From positions 112,428,566-112,492,565 of the forward strand of contig CM076846.1 of the NCBI GenBank assembly GCA_039519185.1: a DNA stretch of 64,000 nucleotides, in the 5' to 3' direction. The stretch is from Astragalus membranaceus (taxonomy: Eukaryota; Streptophyta; Magnoliopsida; Fabales; Fabaceae). Numbering within the stretch: position 1 is the stretch's first letter; each line of letters starts with the position of its first letter. The position numbers and the translations under genes were made by a program. Shown one piece after another: positions 58,401 to 64,000 of this stretch. The notes beneath the pieces were generated by a model. That model was not told the DNA's origin, did not search any database, and saw nothing but the letters and a program-made list of their open reading frames with translations.

Positions 58401-59868
58401 TTTATATTTTACTAGGAAATATGAAGGGCTTTCAAATTTCTTGAGTAAAAATAGAAATAAAGATAAAAAGACACAAATTTTATCAAAACCTTTTCTTTTT
58501 GAGAAAATCATAAGACAAATGGGTTTACATAGAACAAAAGTAAAGAAGGATCGGTGGGGATCTGAAGGAGCACTTGGGGCTCTGATGGTCTAACTCGCAG
58601 TCGATGCTTGGCGCATTGACTGGAGTCAAACTGAAGGACCGACGGGGTCTGACGGGCATGCCTAAGCCTGATGGACCAATGGGTCTGAAGGAGCGCAAAC
58701 TAGCAACGGTACTAGTAAAACGTTCTGCTTGGGGGATGGCCTTTTTCGAGCGGCCATGGGTGTCAAGGTCAGGTCGTTGACCTAGTTTGCACACCTCGAA
58801 GGACATGCACTGTGTTTTTTTTAGGCGGACACAGCTAGTCTGAAGGACCTGGGGTCGGATGATCCGTCGGTTGCTCGATTAACGCGACGTGCGATCTGGA
58901 TTGAAGGACCAATTGTTGGTCTGAAGGAGCGTTAGGGCTCTGAAGGACCGCTGGGGGTCTAAAAGATTGATGCTAGGCTCAATGCTAACACTATAATTTA
59001 AATTTATTTTGACAGATAAAAAACTAATCTATATTTGAACACATTTAAGGACGCAATGGATGATGTATGCGTGCATGCAGTGTAAGCATGTGCAACGATC
59101 GATATCTGGTGGTATGATGAATTAAATGTGGGATGCTTTTTCTCTTTGTTTGTGTTTTTTCTTTTTTTGATTCTTTTCGCTCTTTTGCTCTTTCTCGACT
59201 CTTTTGCTCTTTTGCTCTTTCTTGACTTTTCTGCTGATCTCATCACCTCGCAGGACTCTCGACGTGAGATATGAGGGTTGCCTCAAAGTAGTGGTGCCAA
59301 AGCGCGGGTTATTGTGATTCATTGCTTGAAGTGATTATGCATTTGTCTTCTTTGCAATTTTATGAGAGATCGTTTCTTTTTGTGATCTTTAGAAATCTCG
59401 CAATGATTGTAATGCTTTCGATTATGCACTTGTTTCGCAATTCAATATCATCTACCATAAAGCATCTTTTCAAAGAAAATAGGGAGATGAGAGAACGAAG
59501 AAAGAGTTAAATATTCAAATGGAAACCGAGTGCGCAGAAGGTCACACTGGCTGAAAATTACATTGAGAGTTTAAACTAAAAGAAAGAAAGAAAAAGAAAA
59601 AAGCAGATCTTTTGATTGTTTGTATCTTTGAGGTAACAATGCCAATCACCCATACACATGACCTTGAGCATCCATCACCCAACTTTCGGAGGGCTGCCTT
59701 TGCATTTGTTCCAAGTCCAACTCGTTGACCCTAATTTTGCCTAGACTGCTCTTTAGAGTTTTCAATCCACCAGGTCGCTCTAATTTTTGCCTAGGCCGCC
59801 CTTTCGGGTTTTCAACCTAGCGAGCTCATTTTTGCTTGGCTCATCTTTCTCTTTTTTCATATATTTCT
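58401..59868 (-). other. Ogre 3' untranslated region with repeats
   Basis: Between the pol stop and the PPT. 58540-58980 holds many diverged units of ggtctgaagga(c/g)c; 59150-59230 holds ctcttttgctctttcttgac repeats; 59700-59830 holds two units of ttttgcctagrctgc...ttttcaa. No open frame of note. Confidence 0.65.
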
Positions 59869-60344
59869 TTAGGCATAGTACTTCTTAACTGCATCTGAGT
59901 TCACTGGGAGTGGGAGGTCTTCACCGTCCATTTTTGTGAGAATTAAGGCTCCTCCAGAGAATGCTTTCTTTACCACATAAGGTCCTTCGTAATTAGGGGT
60001 CCATTTTCCACGGGAATCCTTTTGGATAGGCAAAATTTTCTTGAGCACGAGATTTCCTTCTTGAAACTGCCGGGGTCGAACTTTTTTATCGTAGGCTTTC
60101 TTCATTCTTTGCTGATACAACTGCCCATGACACAAAGCTACCACTCTCTTTTCCTCTATGAGGTTCAACTGATCAAGCCGAGCTTGAACCCATTCTGCTT
60201 CCTCTAATTTGGTTTCCATTAACACTCGCAGAGAGGGTATTTCGACTTCTACGGGAAGAACTGCTTCCATCCCGTATACTAGTGAGAATGGTGTTGCCCC
60301 TGTTGACGTGCAAACTGAGGTCCGGTACCCATGCAAAGCGAAAG
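59869..60344 (-). pseudogene. Ogre pol, integrase C-terminal part (after the insertion)
   Basis: The segment from 60344 to 59869 encodes the end of the integrase. It runs from LPFALHGYRTSV and ATPFSLVYGMEAVLPVEVEI, through KAYDKKVRPRQFQEGNLVL, to WTPNYEGPYVVKKAF near the C-terminus. It continues the frame left off at 61643; the solo LTR and its gtaac duplication lie between. Nothing else disrupts the frame, so this pol was probably intact until the insertion. Confidence 0.88.
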
Positions 60345-60349
60345 GTAAC

Positions 60350-61638
60350 TGTTGACTCCCAATCATATGATGTAAGTTAGGCATTTTTAGGACCAATTGT
60401 GCAGGTTTTTCATTGTATCACAGTCATTATCTGGGATTTAGTTCAGTTTTAGATAATTGTAGTAGGAAGTTCAATTGTAAGTAATTCCTTCACTTTTGGA
60501 GCTAAATGGGACTTGAAGACCTCTTAATTGGTTGTGGCATCTTTCGGCGAACCAACACTTGCCCGGAAATGCAGCGATCTGGAGGAATTTTGCAAGTCAG
60601 AACTTTCTGTTGTTTTTCGCGTCGCGACCAGGAGGGTTCGCGACGCGATCTGGAGGAATCTTGCAAGTCAGAACTTTCTGTTGTTTTTCGCGTCGCGACC
60701 AGGAGGGTTTGCGACGCGACCTGAAGCAGTTTTGCGAGGCCTGAAGCTTCTGTCTTTTGTCGCGACGCGACGGACACGGGCCGCGTCGCGATGGTGCGTG
60801 AAAATTAGGGTTTTTAAAGCAGTTTCAGCAATTTTGCAAAGGACTTCGTTTTGGGGATTTGGAGCCACACTTTGGAGCAGCTGGAGGGTGCGATTTTGGG
60901 GCCTTCTCACCACTTGGGAACAAGGGATTGAAGGTTCTAATGTCTTCCTTTATGTTTGTTTTCTATTTTATGTTGGTTTCCACTCTTAGGATGGATTGTA
61001 ACTAATTTGCTTAGATTAGGGAGAGATGAATCTCCCAACCCTATCATGTGAACCATTGCTCTAGTCAATTCAGTTGTTATTCGATTTGCTTGTCTAATTA
61101 CCTATGTTCTTAATGCGTTTCAATTACATATGATAATTGCGATGATCCAGGCTAGTGATTGCATAGGAATATGAATTAGTAGCTGGAAATTGGGTAATTA
61201 GGTCACATGCTAGTAATCATCATAGGAATATGTGGTAGCTTATGTTAATTCCTTAAAATTCTCAATCTTAATGCGTTACCCTCTGGCATGACTCACCTAA
61301 GGAATTAGGGTAACTCTTACGGTAATAGGGGTCTTGAGACAAGGAATTGCCCTTGACCTTAATTAGTGAATTGAATCTAGAAATTGAATAATTAACTTGA
61401 ATTGGATAAGGTTCATGTGATAGGCGAGGTGAGAGGATTCGATCCCTAGTCGTTTTTCTCGCATTATTAATTCACGTTTGTGTACTGTTACCAATTACTC
61501 AAATTACCGAATCTCTACAATCTAAGAATTTACAATTTTGCTATTGTTGTCAACGCGCAATCCCTGTGGAATCGACCGGTTCTTACCGATATTTTATTAC
61601 TTGAGACGACATTTGGTACACTTGCCAAAGTCTTAACA
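60350..61638. mobile_element. Solo LTR in the Ogre integrase
   Basis: 1289 bp with ends TGTTGACTCC and GTCTTAACA, flanked by the perfect 5-bp repeat gtaac (60345-60349 and 61639-61643). It has no PBS, PPT or coding region. Its right part (aatccctgtggaatcgaccg, then gtacacttgccaaag) looks like the 3' end of a plant LTR. A 72-bp tandem duplication rich in cgcgtcgcgac lies at about 60580-60725. The lineage is not identified. Confidence 0.85.
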
Positions 61639-64000
61639 GTAACATTTCATGCCAGTCCTTGAAGGTCACTACCATCTTTTGCACGATCTTCTTTATGTTC
61701 TTATTTGCAGCTTCGACTGCCCCATTCATCTTTGGACGGTATGGGGAGGAATTATGATGTTGGATTTTGAAGTCACCACACAACTCTTTCATCATCTTGT
61801 TGTTCAGGTTGGTCCCATTGTCTGTGATGATTTTATTTGGAAGGCCGTAACGGCAGATCAAATCTCTCTTTATGAACTTGACAACCACAGATTTTGTTAC
61901 GCTGGCATAAGAAGCGGCCTCGACCCATTTAGTGAAATAATCGATAGCGACAAGAATGAAGCGATGTCCATTTGATGCCTTAGGTTCGATGGGACCAATG
62001 ACATCCATTCCCCACATTGAGAATGGCCATGGTGCTGTTAGGACGTTCAAAGAAGCAGGCGGCACATGGATATTATCAGCGTAGATTTGACACTTGTGGC
62101 ATTTTCTCACGTAGTTAAAGCAGTCGGTTTCCATTGACAACCAGTAGTAGCCAGCCCTTAGGATTTTTCTTGCCATGGTGTGCCCGCTAGAATGGGTTTC
62201 GAACGAGCCTTCATGGACATCTTTCATAATTCTTTCGGCCTCTTCTTTTGCAACACATCTGAGGAGGACCATGTCATGATTCCTTTTGTAAAGCACCTCC
62301 CCGTTTAGGAAGAAACCCATTGATAATCTCCTAAGTGTTCTCTTATCATTCTCAGTGGCACCGGGAGGGTATTCTCTGCTTGTGATATAGTGTTTGATAT
62401 CATAATACCAAGGCTTACTATCAGGCTCTTCCTCGATTGCCACACAATGATGTGCCGGTAGATCTCGATGCTGGATTCGGATGAATGTCAGACTTTTGTT
62501 GTTATTGATATTGAACATTGATGACAAAGTCGCCAAAGCGTCAGCCAATTGATTTTCTTCACGGGGGAGATGGTGGAAAGTGATCTCCTCGAATCGTTCA
62601 ATCATCTTTTGGATGTGATCATGATAAGGAATCAATTTGGGATCCCTGGTTTCCCAGTCACCTTTTATCTGATGGATGACTAGTGCTGAGTCCCCATATA
62701 CATCGAGTCTTTTGACTTTCCATTCCAGGGCCGCTTTGATGCCTAGGACACACGCTTCATATTCTGCAATGTTATTAGTGCAGTAGAAGCTCAGTCTAGC
62801 AGTAAATGGTATGAAGCGGTTATCAGGAGAAATCAACACAGCTCCGACCCCGTGCCCATACAAATTGGAAGCGCCATCAAATGACATCCTCCACCTCTCG
62901 TCGTCTGGAGATTTCCCTTCTCCGAATAGAGCCATTATATCTTCATCTGGGAAATCGTATTGCATTGATTGGTAATCCTCAATGGGTTGATGTGCCAAGT
63001 ATTCAGCTAGGGCACTACCTTTGATTGCTTTCTGAGTGACATACAAGAGGTCGTATTCGGATAGTAGCATTGGCCAGCGGGCGATTCTTCCCGTGAGTGC
63101 AGGTTTTTCAAAAATGTACTTGATGGGATCCATTTTAGATACCAACCAAGTCGTGTGGCTCAACATATACTGCCTCAGACGACGTGCAGCCCAGGCCAAA
63201 GCGCAACATGTTTTTTCCAACAATGAATATCTTGTCTCGCACTCGGTAAACTTCTTGCTTAGGTAGTAGATGGCGTGTTCTCTCCTTCCAGACTCATCAT
63301 GTTGCCCCAGTACGCAACCCATTGAGTTGTCTAGCACTGTTAAGTATAGAATGATCAGGGGTCTGTCCTGCACCGGTGGCATCAGAATCGGTGGATTTTG
63401 GAGGTACCTCTTGATCTTTTCAAATGCTTCCTGGCACTTATCATTCCACTTTGTTTCTTGGTTCTTGCATAGTAATTTGAAGATAGGCTCACAGGTAGAT
63501 GTTAATTGGGCTATGAATCTGGAGATGTAGTTCAACCTTCCTAGGAACCCACGGACTTCTTTTTCAGTTTTAGGTGCTGGCATTTCAAGAATTGCTCGTA
63601 CCTTGTCTGGATCTACCTCTATTCCCTTTTGACTGACTATGAACCCCAACAGCTTTCCTGATCTTACGCCGAAGGTGCATTTTGCAGGGTTTAATCTGAG
63701 TTTGAACTTCCTTAGGCGTTCAAATAGTTTTTGCAGATTAACAACATGTTCTTCTTCAGTCTTGGACTTTGCGATCATGTCATCCACGTAGACTTCAATC
63801 TCCTTATGCATCATGTCATGGAATAAAGCCACCATTGCCCTTTGGTACGTGGCACCGACATTCTTTAGGCCGAATGGCATTACTTTGTAGCAGAAGGTAC
63901 CCCAAAGAGTGATGAAGGTGGTTTTCTCCATGTCTTCAGGGGCCATCTTGATTTGATTATATCCGGAGTATCCGTCCATGAAGGAGAAAAGAGAGTGTTG
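61639..64000 (-). pseudogene. Ogre pol: reverse transcriptase, dual RNase H, integrase (runs off right edge)
   Basis: Open from the window edge leftwards to the insertion. Numbering from M at 63979: reverse transcriptase (MDGYSGYNQIKM at the start, YVDDMIAKS near 64-72); first RNase H about 215-300; second RNase H about 365-490 (MSFDGASNLYGHGVGAVLIS, NNIAEYEACVLGIKAAL); integrase HHCC about 590-650; core MWGMDVIGP near 675, IITDNGTNL near 735, NGAVEAANKNIKKI. The double RNase H is shared with the Tat element at 15106-20814. The N-terminal pol and protease are outside the window. The gene is split by the solo LTR just after VTFKDWHEM. Confidence 0.9.

Overview
The window is a stretch of plant nuclear DNA made almost entirely of transposable elements nested inside one another. 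No ordinary host gene, rRNA gene, functional tRNA gene or CRISPR array is visible. The mix of lineages points to a legume (Fabaceae), probably the temperate pea/clover/vetch group: Ogre-type Ty3 elements with an extra ORF1 before gag, Tat and Athila Ty3 elements, palindromic GGTCCCCC-type MITEs, and a CACTA element with CCGGCGGAT subterminal repeats. The species assignment is inference.

Region by region. (1) 1-5567: the 5' part of a minus-strand CACTA (En/Spm) transposon running off the left edge. Its tnp2 transposase is split by a non-autonomous LTR retrotransposon (1109-4841) with tRNA-iMet priming. (2) 5568-8147: tandem foldback MITEs broken by a poly(A)-tailed retroposon with a 16-bp target duplication (6040-7254) and by a palindromic MULE-type MITE (7364-7709). 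(3) 8148-10427: a Mutator-like element with 9-bp target duplication that carries a decayed plant mobile domain (PMD) gene and no transposase. (4) 10428-14701: microsatellites, foldback elements and a 3.2-kb Helitron (11002-14203). (5) 14702-40320: one Tat-clade Ty3 element, originally about 10.2 kb, with 343-bp LTRs. It carries gag-pol with dual RNase H on the plus strand and a spliced antisense gene downstream. It has been inflated to 25.6 kb by a 7.6-kb non-autonomous LTR element (23293-30864) and a 7.8-kb Athila element (32161-39955). (6) 40321-49990: flanking repeats, a truncated LTR, then a plus-strand Ogre 5' part (LTR, PBS, ORF1, gag), cut off and joined to scraps of other elements. (7) 49987-64000: minus-strand Ogre sequence, read right to left as pol, 3' UTR, a shared LTR (itself carrying a 2.7-kb solo LTR), PBS and ORF1. 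Pol is split by a 1.3-kb solo LTR.

Order of events from nesting: CACTA, MITEs and short host repeat units came first. The Mutator element, Helitron and Tat element followed; the last two entered AT-rich simple repeats. The near-identical-LTR element and the Athila then entered the Tat element. The Tat LTRs differ at only about 5 of 343 positions, so that whole burst is recent.

Most notable: a 605-bp, 99% palindrome standing in for the Athila 5' LTR while the 3' end is different; an antisense Tat gene with two phase-compatible introns and its own TATA box; a transposase-less Mutator-type element carrying PMD; three members of a non-coding LTR group with Tekay-like ends; and two Ogre starts arranged as an inverted pair, one of them sharing a single LTR with an upstream pol.
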